From Enterobacter oligotrophicus (lineage in GTDB: Bacteria > Pseudomonadota > Gammaproteobacteria > Enterobacterales > Enterobacteriaceae): 64,000 bases of DNA. Shown here piece by piece: positions 46,042 through 58,916 of this stretch (position 1 is its first letter; each line of letters begins with the position of its first letter). The notes below the pieces were generated by a model. It ran no database searches and was not told where the DNA came from. It was given only the letters and a program-made list of their open reading frames with translations. A program made the position numbers and the translations under genes. The DNA lies in assembly GCF_009176645.1 (NCBI RefSeq), contig NZ_AP019007.1, forward strand, positions 3,224,001 to 3,288,000, read 5' to 3'.

Positions 46042-47697
46042 TTATGGTTCCGGCGGCGCAAACCAGGCGGATTTAAAATCAAACCAGCCCAGCGTATTCA
46101 TCCGCAAACCGCGCATACTGCGCTGGCCCTGAATCATCAGCCAGTGGTGGATCAACGGCACGATGGCCTGTTCGGATAACAGCTGCTGGCACCACGCGGC
46201 CAGGTTCATCTCACCCGCACGCCACTGGGTGGCGTCCTGTTGCCAGTCACGGTTGATACAGCGCTGGATCAGCGGCACCTCATACAGATGCGAAAAGAGC
46301 GAAAAATCGAGCGGCAGAGTAAAGTTGGCGCTGTTTAACCAGATATCGCTGACGATATCGCCGCGATGCCATTCATCATAGTCCACTTCCTGGATTTCCA
46401 GCGTCACCCCAACGGCCGCCAGCAGTTTGCTCATGATCCTGGCAATAAAACGGTGTTCGACATGCTCCCGGTAAAACGTGAGGGTGATGGATTCCAGCCC
46501 CGCGGGCTTTTCAGCCTGCACCGGTCGGGCGTGGTGCCAGCGAGGAAGCAGACCGTACGCCGGGAACCAGAAGGTTTGATATTGCTCTTCTGCGTGGTAG
46601 ATCAGGTTTGCGGGGGCGAGAATGTGGCTGATCCATTTGCGGACCTCGTGGTTTGCGCCGCGATGGGTGCGGCTATCAAAAAGCAGATAATAACAGCCCT
46701 CTTCAAGGCGGCTCTCAACCGCTTTTTCACCGGTAGTGGGGCCTTCCAGCGTCAGCCCAACGCTGAGCTCTTCATTGATATCCGGTAACACCCAGACGTT
46801 CACTTCATCAATCAACGCCCGGTAGCCAAAGTAGTCGTCAAAGGCACGGATTTTTAACTGATTATTGTTATTGCGTGAAACGGAATAGGGGCCGGTGCCG
46901 ATGGGCAGGCTGGCAAAATTGTTCAGCGATTCCCACTCGGCGGGCAAAATCATCGACGGTACATAGCCCAGCAGCCAGGGAAGCCATTTGTCTGGCTGCG
47001 AAAGCTCGATATCCAGCGTCCAGGCCGTCGGCGAATGAATATGCGTGATGTGCGAGTAGAGCGGCAGCGTGCGGGCGCGCTCTAAAGACACGATGACGTC
47101 GCGCATATCCAGCTCGCGGCCGTGGTGAAAATGAATGCCAGGACGTAAAAAGAAACGCCAGTGAAGGGGGGACAGCTGCTGCCAGTGGTGCGCGATATCC
47201 GCTTCGAGTTCCCCGTTTTCCTCATTTATCCGCGTCAGCCCGCTGAAGATTTGCCGCGCCATATGTGTTTCAGAACGACGTAATGCCGTGCCGGGTAACA
47301 GATTTTTCATTGGGCGGTAGTAGACCACCCGCAGGATATGGCGTCCCTGGCGAAAACTTCGCCCGAGATGAGAGACCAGCATCTGGCGCACTGCCGCTTT
47401 ATCGCCCACCAGTTGTACCAGCTGATCGATGCGATCCTGCTCCAGCAGATCTTCCGCTCGCTGTTGTTGCAATGCCAGCCCGGTATACAGGAAGGTCAAA
47501 CGTGAACGCTTGCCGCGTCCCGCCTCGGCCTCCCAGTTGAGCCAGCCCTGCTGCTGCATGGTGTTGAGCAGCGTGCGCATATGCCGACGCGAACAGTTGA
47601 GCAGGTCAGCCAGTTCGTTCAGCGTGGTCTCCTGCGATTGCCCCTCGCAGCATTGCCACAGGCGGATAAATTGTTGTTGCAGACGACCGGAAGGCAT
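46042..47697 (-). CDS. sgrR: Transcriptional activator of sgrS
   Basis: Activates sgrS-setA when glucose-phosphate or analogues build up. It has 551 residues, as in E. coli. The N-terminal winged helix ([18 protein letters not shown], ~25-42) is followed by a solute-binding-protein-like (SBP_bac_5) domain from ~160, probably sensing a small sugar metabolite. It is divergent from sgrS, with only 67 bp between them. Confidence 0.95.
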   Translation of the reverse strand: MPSGRLQQQFIRLWQCCEGQSQETTLNELADLLNCSRRHMRTLLNTMQQQGWLNWEAEAGRGKRSRLTFLYTGLALQQQRAEDLLEQDRIDQLVQLVGDKAAVRQMLVSHLGRSFRQGRHILRVVYYRPMKNLLPGTALRRSETHMARQIFSGLTRINEENGELEADIAHHWQQLSPLHWRFFLRPGIHFHHGRELDMRDVIVSLERARTLPLYSHITHIHSPTAWTLDIELSQPDKWLPWLLGYVPSMILPAEWESLNNFASLPIGTGPYSVSRNNNNQLKIRAFDDYFGYRALIDEVNVWVLPDINEELSVGLTLEGPTTGEKAVESRLEEGCYYLLFDSRTHRGANHEVRKWISHILAPANLIYHAEEQYQTFWFPAYGLLPRWHHARPVQAEKPAGLESITLTFYREHVEHRFIARIMSKLLAAVGVTLEIQEVDYDEWHRGDIVSDIWLNSANFTLPLDFSLFSHLYEVPLIQRCINRDWQQDATQWRAGEMNLAAWCQQLLSEQAIVPLIHHWLMIQGQRSMRGLRMNTLGWFDFKSAWFAPPEP

Positions 47698-47728
47698 AAA
47701 AGAGGAACTCCTGACAAAAAATCAGCAA

Positions 47729-47757
47729 TTTATTTATCCCTATATTAAGCCAATAAT
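47729..47757 (+). promoter_or_regulatory. Probable sgrS promoter
   Basis: A -10 AATAAT (47752-47757) is placed 7 bp before the expected RNA 5' end (GATGAAGC at 47765). A weak -35 TTTATT is at 47729-47734. A poor -35 fits an activator-dependent (SgrR) promoter. Confidence 0.5.
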
Positions 47758-47764
47758 TCTTCCC

Positions 47765-48010
47765 GATGAAGCGAGGAGGTAAATTATGAAGAGGTCTACC
47801 GCACGTCAGTTTTATCAGCACTATTTTTCAGCGACACAAGGTGTGTCCTGGCTGGCCCGCCAGTGTGCAGAGCAACGGCTGAAAATGCTGGAAGATCTGA
47901 TGCAGTGGGACGTTACGAAACCGACCTCTTCTCGCTAACTCGCCTCGATCATGTGTGACTGAGTATTGGTGCTAATCACCCGCCAGCAAAATGTTTTTGC
48001 TGGCTTTTTT
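47765..48010 (+). ncRNA. sgrS: SgrS small RNA
   Basis: Dual-function sRNA induced by sugar-phosphate stress. The 5' end GATGAAGC and the 3' portion match E. coli. The ptsG-pairing seed GTGTGACTGAGTATTGGTG is at 47953-47971. The ATCACCCGCC stem and a terminator CCAGCAAAA/TTTTGCTGG with TTTTTT (47983-48010) follow. With Hfq it represses ptsG and manXYZ mRNAs. Its 5' half encodes SgrT. The length (~246 nt) slightly exceeds the 227 nt of E. coli because the SgrT part is longer. Confidence 0.93.
47786..47938 (+). CDS. sgrT: Small protein SgrT, PtsG inhibitor
   Basis: A 50-residue peptide coded within sgrS that blocks glucose uptake through PtsG. It has a strong ribosome site GCGAGGAGG, then ATG at 47786. 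It is 7 residues longer than K-12 SgrT: a basic KRSTA-type N-terminal extension precedes the conserved RQFYQHYF and LMQWD segments. It ends 14 bp before the pairing seed, so both functions are separate on the RNA as in E. coli. Confidence 0.9.
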   Translation: MKRSTARQFYQHYFSATQGVSWLARQCAEQRLKMLEDLMQWDVTKPTSSR

Positions 48011-48057
48011 CGTTTACTATTCACCCAATTTCGATTCGCTTTCACAAGGACTTGCGC

Positions 48058-49236
48058 ATGCTCTGGTTGATGACGATGGGGCGACGCCTGAACGGCGTGT
48101 ATGCCGCTTTTATGCTGGTGGCCTTCATGATGGGCGTGGCGGGGGCGCTGCAGGCACCGACGCTCAGTCTGTTCCTCAGCCGTGAAGTGGGAGCGCAGCC
48201 GTTTTGGGTTGGCCTGTTCTACACCGTCAATGCCATTGCCGGTATCCTCGTCAGCCTGTGGCTGGCAAAACGATCCGACAGTCAGGGTGACCGTCGTAAG
48301 CTGATCCTGTTTTGCTGTGCCATGGCTGTCGCTAATGCGCTGCTGTTTGCGTTCAATCGTCATTACCTGACGCTTCTCACCTGCGGAGTGCTGCTGGCGT
48401 CTCTGGCGAACACTGCCATGCCGCAGCTGTTCGCGCTGGCGCGTGAATATGCCGACAGTTCAGCGCGGGAAGTGGTGATGTTTAGCTCGGTGATGCGTGC
48501 GCAGCTCTCGCTGGCGTGGGTGATCGGCCCGCCGCTGGCGTTCATGCTGGCGCTGAATTACGGCTTTACTGCTATGTTTTCCATCGCCGCCGGGATTTTT
48601 GCCATCAGCCTCGCGTTGATTGCCTTTGCGCTGCCGTCGGTGGCGCGGGTTGAGCAGACGACGGATAAACCCATTACGCATGTCAGCGGCTGGCAGGATA
48701 AGAATGTCAGGATGCTGTTTATCGCCTCCACGCTGATGTGGACCTGCAACACCATGTACATCATCGATATGCCGCTGTGGATCAGCAGCACACTGGGTTT
48801 GCCGGATAAGCTCGCGGGGATTTTAATGGGCACCGCTGCCGGGCTGGAAATCCCGGCGATGATACTGGCGGGGTATTACGTTAAGCGCTTCGGCAAGCGA
48901 AGGATGATGGTAACTGCCGTGGCGGCGGGCGTGCTGTTCTATTTTGGCCTGATTTTCTTCCACAGCCATACGGCGCTGCTGGCGCTGCAGCTGTTTAACG
49001 CTGTATTTATCGGGATTGTCGCCGGGATTGGGATGCTCTGGTTCCAGGATTTAATGCCGGGTCGGGCAGGCTCAGCCACCACGCTCTTTACCAACAGTAT
49101 TTCAACGGGAGTGATTCTGGCCGGTGTGATTCAGGGCGCGCTGGCGCAAAGCTACGGACATGCGCCAGTGTACTGGGTGATTGCTGCGATCTCTGTTATG
49201 ACGTTACTGCTGACGTGTCGTGTGAAAGATGTCTGA
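48058..49236 (+). CDS. setA: Sugar efflux transporter A
   Basis: Major-facilitator sugar exporter that relieves sugar-phosphate stress. ATG 48058 with AAGGA at 48045-48049 gives 392 residues, the E. coli length. Twelve hydrophobic segments are expected. The RSDSQGDRRK cytoplasmic loop between TM2 and TM3 is present. It lies 47 bp downstream of the SgrS terminator and can be expressed by read-through from sgrS. Confidence 0.95.
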   Translation: MLWLMTMGRRLNGVYAAFMLVAFMMGVAGALQAPTLSLFLSREVGAQPFWVGLFYTVNAIAGILVSLWLAKRSDSQGDRRKLILFCCAMAVANALLFAFNRHYLTLLTCGVLLASLANTAMPQLFALAREYADSSAREVVMFSSVMRAQLSLAWVIGPPLAFMLALNYGFTAMFSIAAGIFAISLALIAFALPSVARVEQTTDKPITHVSGWQDKNVRMLFIASTLMWTCNTMYIIDMPLWISSTLGLPDKLAGILMGTAAGLEIPAMILAGYYVKRFGKRRMMVTAVAAGVLFYFGLIFFHSHTALLALQLFNAVFIGIVAGIGMLWFQDLMPGRAGSATTLFTNSISTGVILAGVIQGALAQSYGHAPVYWVIAAISVMTLLLTCRVKDV

Positions 49237-49289
49237 TTCTGGAAGGCGGCTTCACGAAATTCACTGACTTTCTGACAGGCTCTGAGAAG

Positions 49290-49452
49290 GAGCATAGAGT
49301 GCGTGGCGGGTGCTTGAGGCTGTTTGCCTCAGGCTTTCGCAAGAGGCAAACAGTGGAGAGTCCCACATCAAAAAACTGATGGGGAGGCTAACTTCACAAC
49401 CCACATTGCGAGGTTAGTCTCTTCATTGCCGAAAAGCAATAAGGAGGCTGGA
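49290..49452 (+). promoter_or_regulatory. Structured leader of a Hok-type toxin mRNA
   Basis: Three inverted repeats precede the toxin. An 11-bp stem CTGTTTGCCTC/GAGGCAAACAG is at 49320-49330 and 49343-49353. GAGGCTAAC/GTTAGTCTC is at 49384-49392 and 49413-49421. ATTGC/GCAAT is at 49425-49440, just before AAGGAGG. The GCGGGTGCTTGAGGC start is characteristic of hok/sok loci. A Mok-like in-frame upstream extension could start at the TTG at 49324. A Sok antisense promoter could not be placed with confidence. Confidence 0.6.
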
Positions 49453-49605
49453 ATGCCAAAACATACTCTGCTGTTAGGTTTGTTTCTGATCTGTACGACG
49501 TTGTTGATCTTCACCTGGATGGTTCGCGACTCGCTGTGTGAGTTGCATTTCAGACAGGAGAAAACAGAGCTGGCGGCAGTGTTGGCCTACGAAGCAAAAC
49601 GTTAG
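49453..49605 (+). CDS. Hok/Gef-family type I toxin peptide
   Basis: A 50-residue membrane peptide with a hydrophobic segment (~5-24, ending TLLIFTWMV). The Hok hallmarks are a mid-helix Cys (C17), R-x-SLCEL (~25-31) and a C-terminal AAVLAYEAKR. Such peptides depolarise the inner membrane and are silenced by a Sok antisense RNA. It is placed between setA and leuD, where E. coli K-12 has none. The ribosome site AAGGAGG is strong. I cannot tell whether the locus is still expressed. Confidence 0.85.
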   Translation: MPKHTLLLGLFLICTTLLIFTWMVRDSLCELHFRQEKTELAAVLAYEAKR

Positions 49606-49666
49606 CGGTATTGGCGGGGGAAGTTCCCCGCCTCTCCAGAGTGGTCAAGCCTCAACGCACCCTTAT

Positions 49667-49693
49667 CAATGGCCCGCAGGATGCGGGCCATTG
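49667..49693 (-). terminator. Hairpin after leuD
   Basis: A 12-bp perfect stem CAATGGCCCGCA / TGCGGGCCATTG with a 3-base loop, directly after the leuABCD stop. It lacks a clear U-tract on the minus strand. Confidence 0.65.
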
Positions 49694-49696
49694 CAT

Positions 49697-50302
49697 TTAG
49701 CCCATAAACGCAGGCTGTTTTTTCTCGTAAGCGGAGATAGCCTCTTCGTGCTGCAGCGTTAAGCCAATACTGTCCAGCCCGTTTAGCATGCAGTGGCGGC
49801 GGAACGCGTCAATGCTGAAGCTGTAGGTCTTATCACCGGCTTTCACCACTTCCGCTTCCAGATCCACCTCAAACGACATACCCGGATTCGCCTGTACCAG
49901 CGTAAACAGCTCGTCGACCTGCGCATCGCTCAGCGTTACCGGCAACAGCTGGTTGTTAAAGCTGTTGCCGTAGAAGATATCCGCGAAGCTCGGAGCAATA
50001 ACGACCTTAAAACCGTAGTCGGTCAGCGCCCAGGGGGCGTGCTCACGCGATGAGCCGCAGCCGAAGTTTTCGCGCGCCAGCAGGATGGATGCGCCTTTGT
50101 ATTCCGGGAAGTTCAGGACGAATTCCGGGTTAGGCACTTCACCTTTATCGTCCAGGAAACGCCAGTCGTTAAACAGGTGTGCGCCAAAACCCGTGCGGGT
50201 CACTTTCTGCAAAAACTGTTTAGGGATGATGGCATCCGTATCGACGTTAGCGGCGTCCAGTGGAACAACCCGGCCCGTATGTTGGGTAAATTTCTCTGCC
50301 AT
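49697..50302 (-). CDS. leuD: 3-isopropylmalate dehydratase small subunit
   Basis: With LeuC it isomerises 2-isopropylmalate to 3-isopropylmalate in leucine synthesis. It has 201 residues, as in E. coli. It is an aconitase swivel domain with [14 protein letters not shown] (~80-93). Last gene of leuABCD, 10 bp after leuC. Confidence 0.97.
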   Translation of the reverse strand: MAEKFTQHTGRVVPLDAANVDTDAIIPKQFLQKVTRTGFGAHLFNDWRFLDDKGEVPNPEFVLNFPEYKGASILLARENFGCGSSREHAPWALTDYGFKVVIAPSFADIFYGNSFNNQLLPVTLSDAQVDELFTLVQANPGMSFEVDLEAEVVKAGDKTYSFSIDAFRRHCMLNGLDSIGLTLQHEEAISAYEKKQPAFMG

Positions 50303-50312
50303 GATTGTCTCC

Positions 50313-51713
50313 TTATTTCAGGCTGCGAATATCGGCGAAATGGCCGGTGACTGCCGCAGCGGCGGCCATTGCCGGGCTGACCAGATGGGTACGCCCACCA
50401 CGGCCCTGACGGCCTTCAAAGTTACGGTTACTGGTAGAGGCACAACGCTCGCCGGGGTTCAGGCGGTCGTTGTTCATGGCCAGACACATGGAGCAGCCCG
50501 GCAAGCGCCACTCGAAGCCCGCTTCGATAAAGATCTTATCCAGACCTTCGGCTTCCGCCTGGGCTTTCACCGGACCGGAACCCGGTACAACCAGCGCCTG
50601 TACGCCGGGAGCCACTTTACGGCCTTTGGCAATCTCTGCCGCGGCGCGCAAATCTTCGATACGGGAGTTGGTACAGGAGCCAATAAACACTTTGTCGATC
50701 GCGACGTCAGTCAGCGGCACGCCGGGTTTCAGCCCCATATAGGCCAGTGCTTTTTCCGCGCTGGCGCGTTCGACCGGATCGGCGAAGGAAGCCGGGTCCG
50801 GAATGATATCGTTAACGGATATGACCTGGCCGGGATTCGTTCCCCAGGTGACCTGCGGCGCAATCTCTTCCGCCTGCAGAGTGACAACGGTATCGAAGGT
50901 TGCGCCTTCATCCGTTTTCAGGGTTTTCCAGTATTCTACCGCTTCAACAAAATCGTTGCCTTTTGGCGCGTGCAAACGATCCTTCACATAGTTGAAGGTG
51001 GTTTCGTCCGGTGCCACCAGGCCCGCTTTGGCTCCCATCTCGATGGCCATGTTGCACAGGGTCATTCGACCTTCCATGCTCAGCGCCTGAATGGCGTCGC
51101 CGCAGAACTCGACCACGTGGCCGGTGCCGCCTGCACTGCCGGTTTTGCCGATAATCGCCAGTACAATGTCTTTAGCCGTAATGCCTGGTGCCGCTTTGCC
51201 TTTGACCTCAATCTTCATGGTTTTGGCACGGCCCTGCTTCAGGGTCTGCGTTGCCAGAACATGTTCAACTTCAGAAGTACCGATACCAAACGCCAGCGCA
51301 CCAAACGCGCCGTGAGTGGCGGTATGGGAGTCACCGCAGACGATGGTCATGCCTGGCAGAGTAATGCCCTGCTCAGGCCCCATCACGTGAACGATGCCCT
51401 GATACGGGTGGTTCAGATCGTACAGTTCAACGCCAAATTCATTACAGTTCTTAATCAGCTCCTGCATCTGGATGCGCGCCATTTCACCGGACGCATTGAT
51501 ATCTTTGGTCTGGGTGGAAACGTTGTGATCCATCGTCGCGAAGGTTTTACGCGGCTGACGCACCGGACGCTTGTGCGCACGCAGCCCGTCGAATGCCTGT
51601 GGTGAGGTCACTTCGTGCACCAGATGCCTGTCGATATACAGCAGTGGGGTTTCGTTTGGTGCCTCGTAGACAACGTGCGCATCAAACAATTTTTCATATA
51701 ACGTTTTCGCCAT
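50313..51713 (-). CDS. leuC: 3-isopropylmalate dehydratase large subunit
   Basis: Catalytic subunit carrying a [4Fe-4S] cluster. It has 466 residues, as in E. coli. Cluster cysteines are in GSCTNSR (~346-352) and in CSMCLAM (~406-412). Substrate motifs [16 protein letters not shown] (~128-143) are typical of the aconitase family. Two bases separate it from leuB. Confidence 0.98.
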   Translation of the reverse strand: MAKTLYEKLFDAHVVYEAPNETPLLYIDRHLVHEVTSPQAFDGLRAHKRPVRQPRKTFATMDHNVSTQTKDINASGEMARIQMQELIKNCNEFGVELYDLNHPYQGIVHVMGPEQGITLPGMTIVCGDSHTATHGAFGALAFGIGTSEVEHVLATQTLKQGRAKTMKIEVKGKAAPGITAKDIVLAIIGKTGSAGGTGHVVEFCGDAIQALSMEGRMTLCNMAIEMGAKAGLVAPDETTFNYVKDRLHAPKGNDFVEAVEYWKTLKTDEGATFDTVVTLQAEEIAPQVTWGTNPGQVISVNDIIPDPASFADPVERASAEKALAYMGLKPGVPLTDVAIDKVFIGSCTNSRIEDLRAAAEIAKGRKVAPGVQALVVPGSGPVKAQAEAEGLDKIFIEAGFEWRLPGCSMCLAMNNDRLNPGERCASTSNRNFEGRQGRGGRTHLVSPAMAAAAAVTGHFADIRSLK

Positions 51714-51715
51714 GA

Positions 51716-54378
<2,663 letters not shown>

Positions 54379-54426
54379 GGGTTAGGTCCTTGTCTGTCTT
54401 AGGGCGCCTTGCTACGAGCATAAAAA

Positions 54427-54448
54427 AACCCGCGCAGTGGCGCGGGTT
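54427..54448 (-). terminator. leu attenuator terminator
   Basis: A 9-bp stem AACCCGCGC / GCGCGGGTT with loop AGTG (plus-strand reading), followed on the minus strand by seven T residues. It lies between leuL and leuA and is the terminator arm of the leucine attenuator. Confidence 0.92.
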
Positions 54449-54469
54449 CTTAGTGTTACTGGTGACGAT

Positions 54470-54556
54470 TCAACGCTGAATTTCGCCCGCCAGTCTACCG
54501 CGCACAGTGAATGCGTTTAGTAGTAGTAGACCGGTGAAACGAAGGGTGCGAATCAT
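54470..54556 (-). CDS. leuL: leu operon leader peptide
   Basis: A 28-residue leader (ATG at 54556) reading MIRTLRFTGLLLLNAFTVRG and ending EIQR. Four consecutive leucine codons are all the rare CTA, as in E. coli. Ribosome stalling there when Leu-tRNA is low prevents the downstream terminator from forming. A second ATG a few codons upstream is out of frame. Confidence 0.92.
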   Translation of the reverse strand: MIRTLRFTGLLLLNAFTVRGRLAGEIQR

Positions 54557-54590
54557 GAATCATGCTCCAGTTAAATACGTTATGCTTTTA

Positions 54591-54619
54591 GTGGTACTGG
54601 ATACGGAGATTCATGTCAA
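54591..54619 (-). promoter_or_regulatory. leuLABCD promoter
   Basis: On the minus strand: -35 TTGACA (54619-54614), a 17-bp spacer containing GTATCCAG as in E. coli, and a weak -10 TACCAC (54596-54591). It is 35 bp ahead of the leuL start. Confidence 0.65.
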
Positions 54620-55177
54620 CCCCTGCCGGGTAAAAACGAGCCTGGCCGTGTGCTGGTGCCGGGCATCAGCTTTAGCTAATTGTGCTGGATTTTTCGTTTG
54701 AGACCGATTTAATTGCCTGCGCCCGGAGTGGCTATTCATTTCTGGAATGATTTAAATATAATTAGTATCAATTCAACATAATTTGTTTATTGTCGCGCTG
54801 CGAAATAAAATGTTTTTGATTTCATTAATTTATAGATGTCGTGAATAGTTTAACGGTGCATGGCAGGGGCATTATGATATCAGATTGTTAACCCACGAAC
54901 ATGGCCTGGTATTAATAGTTTAATAATACTTAAGTCATCATTAACCTGAAGGGAGATTGTTTATTTGTCTGGTTTATGGTTTCATGCCAACCCTAATGTT
55001 ATTGTTATCATTTGAACCGATTTTTAACGCTTCATCACGAAGATGCGAAATGTAATCTTTTGATGGGGTGTTCTTTATATTTTCCGAATTTTAAATAATT
55101 CTCTTTCGCTGGTTGTATATGCATGGTAAATCATATTTTTCGAACTTATTACTGTACTTTGGCAAAGGGAGTTTAGC
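54620..55177. promoter_or_regulatory. AT-rich leuL-leuO divergent control region
   Basis: About 560 bp without a credible gene. It is strongly AT-rich compared with the neighbouring coding DNA (for example 54750-54870 and 55070-55150). In E. coli and Salmonella the corresponding stretch is silenced by H-NS and bound by LeuO in the ilvIH-leuO-leuABCD relay. No exact site is assigned. Confidence 0.6.
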
Positions 55178-56140
55178 GTGACAGTGGAGTCAGAAATGCC
55201 AGAAAATAATATTAATCAACCTCAGTCCTATGACGGGGTTAAACCTCAGTTACGCACAGTGGATCTCAATCTGTTAACCGTGTTTGACGCGGTTATGCAG
55301 GAGCAGAATATTACGCGCGCGGCCCAATCGCTTGGCATGTCACAACCGGCCGTGAGTAACGCCGTGGCCAGGCTCAAGGTCATGTTTAATGACGAATTGT
55401 TCGTTCGTTATGGGCGGGGGATACAACCCACTGCGCGTGCATTCCAGCTTTTCGGTTCAATTCGCCAGGCGTTACAACTGGTACAAAATGAGCTGCCAGG
55501 TTCGGGTTTTGAACCCTTAAGCAGCGAGCGTGTTTTCCATCTTTGTGTTTGTAGCCCGTTAGATAATTATTTAACTTCTGTTATATACAACAAAGTTGAA
55601 GAGATTGCGCCGAATATTCACCTGGTATTTAAATCATCATTAAATCAGAACACCGAGCATCAGCTTCGTTATCAGGAAACTGAGTTTGTTCTGGGATACG
55701 AAGAGTTTCGTCGTCCGGAGTTCTCCTGTGTGCCGCTGTTTAAAGATGAAATGGTTTTAGTCGCCAGTAAAAAACATCCGCGTATGAATTCTCCTTTGCG
55801 TGAAAGTGATGTTTATAGTGAACAGCATGCCGTTGTTGCTCTCGACAGATATGCTTCATTCAGCCAGCCGTGGTATGACACCGCAGATAAACAAGCCAGC
55901 GTCGCTTATCAGGGCATGGCGATGGTGAGCGTATTAAATGTTGTCTCTCAGACCCAGCTTGTCGCCATAGCGCCGCGCTGGCTGGCAGAAGAGTTTTCTG
56001 ACCAGCTTAACCTGCAAATTCTGCCATTGCCGCTCAAGCTAAATAGCCGCACCTGTTACCTTTCCTGGCACGAAGCGGCTGGCCGCGATAAGGGGCATCA
56101 ATGGATGGAAGAGTTGCTTGTTAGCGTTTGCCGTCGGTAA
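55178..56140 (+). CDS. leuO: LysR-type regulator LeuO
   Basis: Global regulator and H-NS antagonist. A GTG start at 55178 with AAAGGGA at 55164-55170 gives 320 residues (E. coli 314); an ATG at 55196 would give a 314-residue version. The N-terminal winged helix ([23 protein letters not shown], split ~46-68) is almost unchanged from E. coli, and the effector domain follows. It diverges from leuLABCD and precedes ilvIH. Confidence 0.93.
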   Translation: MTVESEMPENNINQPQSYDGVKPQLRTVDLNLLTVFDAVMQEQNITRAAQSLGMSQPAVSNAVARLKVMFNDELFVRYGRGIQPTARAFQLFGSIRQALQLVQNELPGSGFEPLSSERVFHLCVCSPLDNYLTSVIYNKVEEIAPNIHLVFKSSLNQNTEHQLRYQETEFVLGYEEFRRPEFSCVPLFKDEMVLVASKKHPRMNSPLRESDVYSEQHAVVALDRYASFSQPWYDTADKQASVAYQGMAMVSVLNVVSQTQLVAIAPRWLAEEFSDQLNLQILPLPLKLNSRTCYLSWHEAAGRDKGHQWMEELLVSVCRR

Positions 56141-56148
56141 ATCTACCG

Positions 56149-56190
56149 GGATAAATCGCATCAAGGTGTGCGATTTATCCTGCTATTTTT
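56149..56190 (+). terminator. leuO terminator
   Basis: A 12-bp perfect stem GGATAAATCGCA / TGCGATTTATCC (56149-56160, 56169-56180), then a TGCTATTTTT tail. Confidence 0.88.
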
Positions 56191-56519
56191 AGGTATCTCA
56201 ATATATTCTTCTGCGTGAATTTTTTTTGGTGTAACCCGTACACTCAAAAATAGATGATTTCCTGAATCTTCTCACTTTTAAGCGATGAATTATTATCGCC
56301 AGCTCTTATTCCAGAGGAATTCACCATAACCCTCCGTGATGCCTGCTTTTTCTTCTTTATTTAGCGTTTGCCTTTCCCGGTTTGCTAATTGCCTGCCTTA
56401 TAACGAGCGGTTAAGGTAACAATCACTCTGCAAAATATAAGATGGGTTCAACCCTGTCAGAAGACGGCGTGGAAATGAATTCTGCTGCCCGTCTATAACA
56501 AAAAGCCTGGAGGCAAAGC
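56191..56519 (+). promoter_or_regulatory. ilvIH upstream region
   Basis: About 330 bp with no gene. In E. coli this interval holds several Lrp sites and the ilvIH promoter. Here it is AT-rich up to ~56400. GAAGACGG (56460-56467) and CCGTCT (56489-56494) could pair in the leader. Individual Lrp sites are too degenerate to call. Confidence 0.5.
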
Positions 56520-58244
56520 ATGGAGATGTTGTCTGGCGCGGAAATGGTCGTCCGATCGCTTATCGATCAGGGCGTGAAGCAAGTATTTGGCTATCCCGGA
56601 GGCGCGGTCCTCGACATTTACGATGCACTCCACACGGTGGGTGGTATTGATCATGTGTTAGTTCGCCACGAGCAGGCGGCTGTACATATGGCTGACGGGC
56701 TGGCGCGTGCAACCGGTGAGGTGGGCGTTGTGCTGGTCACATCTGGCCCAGGGGCAACCAATGCCATTACCGGGATCGCCACGGCGTATATGGACTCTAT
56801 CCCGCTGGTCATTCTTTCCGGGCAGGTTGCAACCTCGCTGATTGGGTACGATGCGTTCCAGGAGTGTGACATGGTGGGGATTTCTCGCCCTGTCGTTAAG
56901 CACAGTTTCCTGGTGAAGCAAACGGAGGACATTCCGGGGGTACTGAAAAAAGCCTTCTGGCTGGCGGCGAGCGGACGTCCAGGCCCTGTCGTTGTCGATC
57001 TGCCGAAAGATATTCTGAACCCGGCGAATAAGCTCCCTTACGTCTGGCCGGAATCCGTGAGCATGCGCTCCTACAACCCGACGACGCAAGGGCATAAAGG
57101 TCAGATTAAGCGCGCGCTGCAAACTCTGCTGGCGGCCAAAAAACCGGTTGTCTATGTGGGTGGCGGCGCAGTGAACTCAGCATGCGAAGCACAATTGCGC
57201 ACGCTGGTTGAAAGGCTAAATCTTCCTGTGGCATCGTCGCTGATGGGGCTGGGCGCATTCCCGGCCACGCACCGTCAGGCGCTGGGCATGTTGGGTATGC
57301 ATGGCACCTATGAAGCCAACATGACGATGCACAATTCTGATGTAATCTTCGCCGTGGGCGTGCGTTTTGACGATCGAACGACCAATAACCTGGCAAAATA
57401 TTGCCCGAATGCAACAGTGCTTCACATCGATATCGATCCGACGTCTATCTCTAAAACCGTTCCGGCCGATGTCCCGATCGTGGGTGATGCCCGACAGGTG
57501 CTGGATCAGATGCTTGATCTGCTGGCACATGAGACGGCCTCCCAACCGCTGGATGAGATCCGCGACTGGTGGCAACAGATTGAACAGTGGCGTGGGCGTC
57601 AGTGCCTGAAATACGACACGCAAAGTGAAAACATCAAGCCACAGGCGGTGATCGAGACTATCTGGCGTTTGACGAAAGGCGACGCGTATGTGACCTCTGA
57701 CGTGGGCCAGCATCAGATGTTTGCTGCGCTTTATTACCCGTTTGATAAACCGCGACACTGGATCAACTCCGGTGGGCTGGGGACGATGGGCTTTGGTCTG
57801 CCCGCTGCACTGGGCGTGAAACTGGCGTTACCGAATGAAACCGTGATCTGCGTGACGGGTGACGGCAGTATTCAGATGAATATTCAGGAACTGTCTACGG
57901 CGCTGCAGTATGAGCTGCCGGTGCTGGTCCTGAACCTGAATAATGGTTACCTCGGCATGGTGAAGCAGTGGCAGGATATGATTTACTCCGGTCGTCACTC
58001 TCAGTCGTATATGACGTCACTGCCGGATTTTGTCCGCCTGGCCGAGGCTTACGGTCATGTCGGCATGCGCGTAACCGAGCCTGCAGAGCTTGAAGCAAAA
58101 CTCAGTGAAGCGCTTGAGCACGTCAAAAACAATCGCCTCGTTTTTGTGGATGTTATCGTCGACGGCGCAGAGCACGTTTATCCGATGCACATACGCGGTG
58201 GTGGTATGGACGAAATGTGGTTAAGCAAAACGGAGAGAACCTGA
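56520..58244 (+). CDS. ilvI: Acetolactate synthase III large subunit
   Basis: Valine-sensitive, TPP-dependent first common step of branched-chain amino acid synthesis. It has 574 residues, as in E. coli. The catalytic glutamate is E47 in RHEQAA. The TPP motif [10 protein letters not shown] is at ~446-455, and the FAD-binding middle domain is present. ATG 56520 follows GGAGG. ilvH starts 1 bp after the stop. Confidence 0.97.
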   Translation: MEMLSGAEMVVRSLIDQGVKQVFGYPGGAVLDIYDALHTVGGIDHVLVRHEQAAVHMADGLARATGEVGVVLVTSGPGATNAITGIATAYMDSIPLVILSGQVATSLIGYDAFQECDMVGISRPVVKHSFLVKQTEDIPGVLKKAFWLAASGRPGPVVVDLPKDILNPANKLPYVWPESVSMRSYNPTTQGHKGQIKRALQTLLAAKKPVVYVGGGAVNSACEAQLRTLVERLNLPVASSLMGLGAFPATHRQALGMLGMHGTYEANMTMHNSDVIFAVGVRFDDRTTNNLAKYCPNATVLHIDIDPTSISKTVPADVPIVGDARQVLDQMLDLLAHETASQPLDEIRDWWQQIEQWRGRQCLKYDTQSENIKPQAVIETIWRLTKGDAYVTSDVGQHQMFAALYYPFDKPRHWINSGGLGTMGFGLPAALGVKLALPNETVICVTGDGSIQMNIQELSTALQYELPVLVLNLNNGYLGMVKQWQDMIYSGRHSQSYMTSLPDFVRLAEAYGHVGMRVTEPAELEAKLSEALEHVKNNRLVFVDVIVDGAEHVYPMHIRGGGMDEMWLSKTERT

Positions 58245-58245
58245 T

Positions 58246-58737
58246 ATGCGCCGGATATTATCTGTATTACTGGAAAACGAGTCAGGCGCATTGTCCCGCG
58301 TCATCGGGCTTTTTGCACAGCGCGGCTACAATATCGAAAGCCTGACCGTGGCACCGACCGACGATCCGACGCTGTCGCGTATGACCATCCAGACCGTCGG
58401 TGACGCCAAAGTCCTTGAGCAGATCGAAAAACAACTGCACAAGCTCGTCGATGTGTTGCGCGTCAGTGAACTGGGGCAGGGCGCTTACGTTGAGCGAGAA
58501 GTTATGCTGGTGAAAATCCAGGCCAGCGGCTACGGCCGTGAAGAGGTCAAACGCAACACGGACATCTTCCGCGGACAAATTATCGACGTTACACCTTCTA
58601 TATATACTGTGCAGCTTGCCGGAACGAGCGACAAGCTGGATGCTTTCCTGGCCTCTGTGCGGGATGTGGCAAAAATTGTTGAAGTCGCGCGTTCGGGGGT
58701 CGTTGGCCTTTCACGTGGCGATAAAATCATGCGTTAG
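58246..58737 (+). CDS. ilvH: Acetolactate synthase III regulatory subunit
   Basis: Binds valine and tunes IlvI. It has 163 residues, as in E. coli. An N-terminal ACT domain (~2-76, [22 protein letters not shown]) contains the valine site, and a C-terminal domain follows. Operon end, followed by a terminator. Confidence 0.97.
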   Translation: MRRILSVLLENESGALSRVIGLFAQRGYNIESLTVAPTDDPTLSRMTIQTVGDAKVLEQIEKQLHKLVDVLRVSELGQGAYVEREVMLVKIQASGYGREEVKRNTDIFRGQIIDVTPSIYTVQLAGTSDKLDAFLASVRDVAKIVEVARSGVVGLSRGDKIMR

Positions 58738-58761
58738 TTGTCAAAAAGGTTCGCCTCTTTC

Positions 58762-58791
58762 AGCCCGGTCATCAAAGCCGGGCTTTTTTTT
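58762..58791 (+). terminator. ilvIH terminator
   Basis: Stem AGCCCGG / CCGGGCT (58762-58768, 58778-58784), followed by a run of T to 58791. Confidence 0.92.
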
Positions 58792-58916
58792 GTGTAATCA
58801 GCCGACAACGCAGATAAAAGCGGTTGCCGCGAAGGCTTTTCTGCGTTTAGATGTTAAAAGATTTAACCATAACCCTGACAAGGCCATGGACTCTTTTCTT
58901 TTTTTGAGGGGCAATT

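Noticed and set aside
54507..54701. 64-codon plus-strand ORF over leuL and its promoter
   Set aside because: It runs antisense to the leader peptide and through the leu promoter; no ribosome site.
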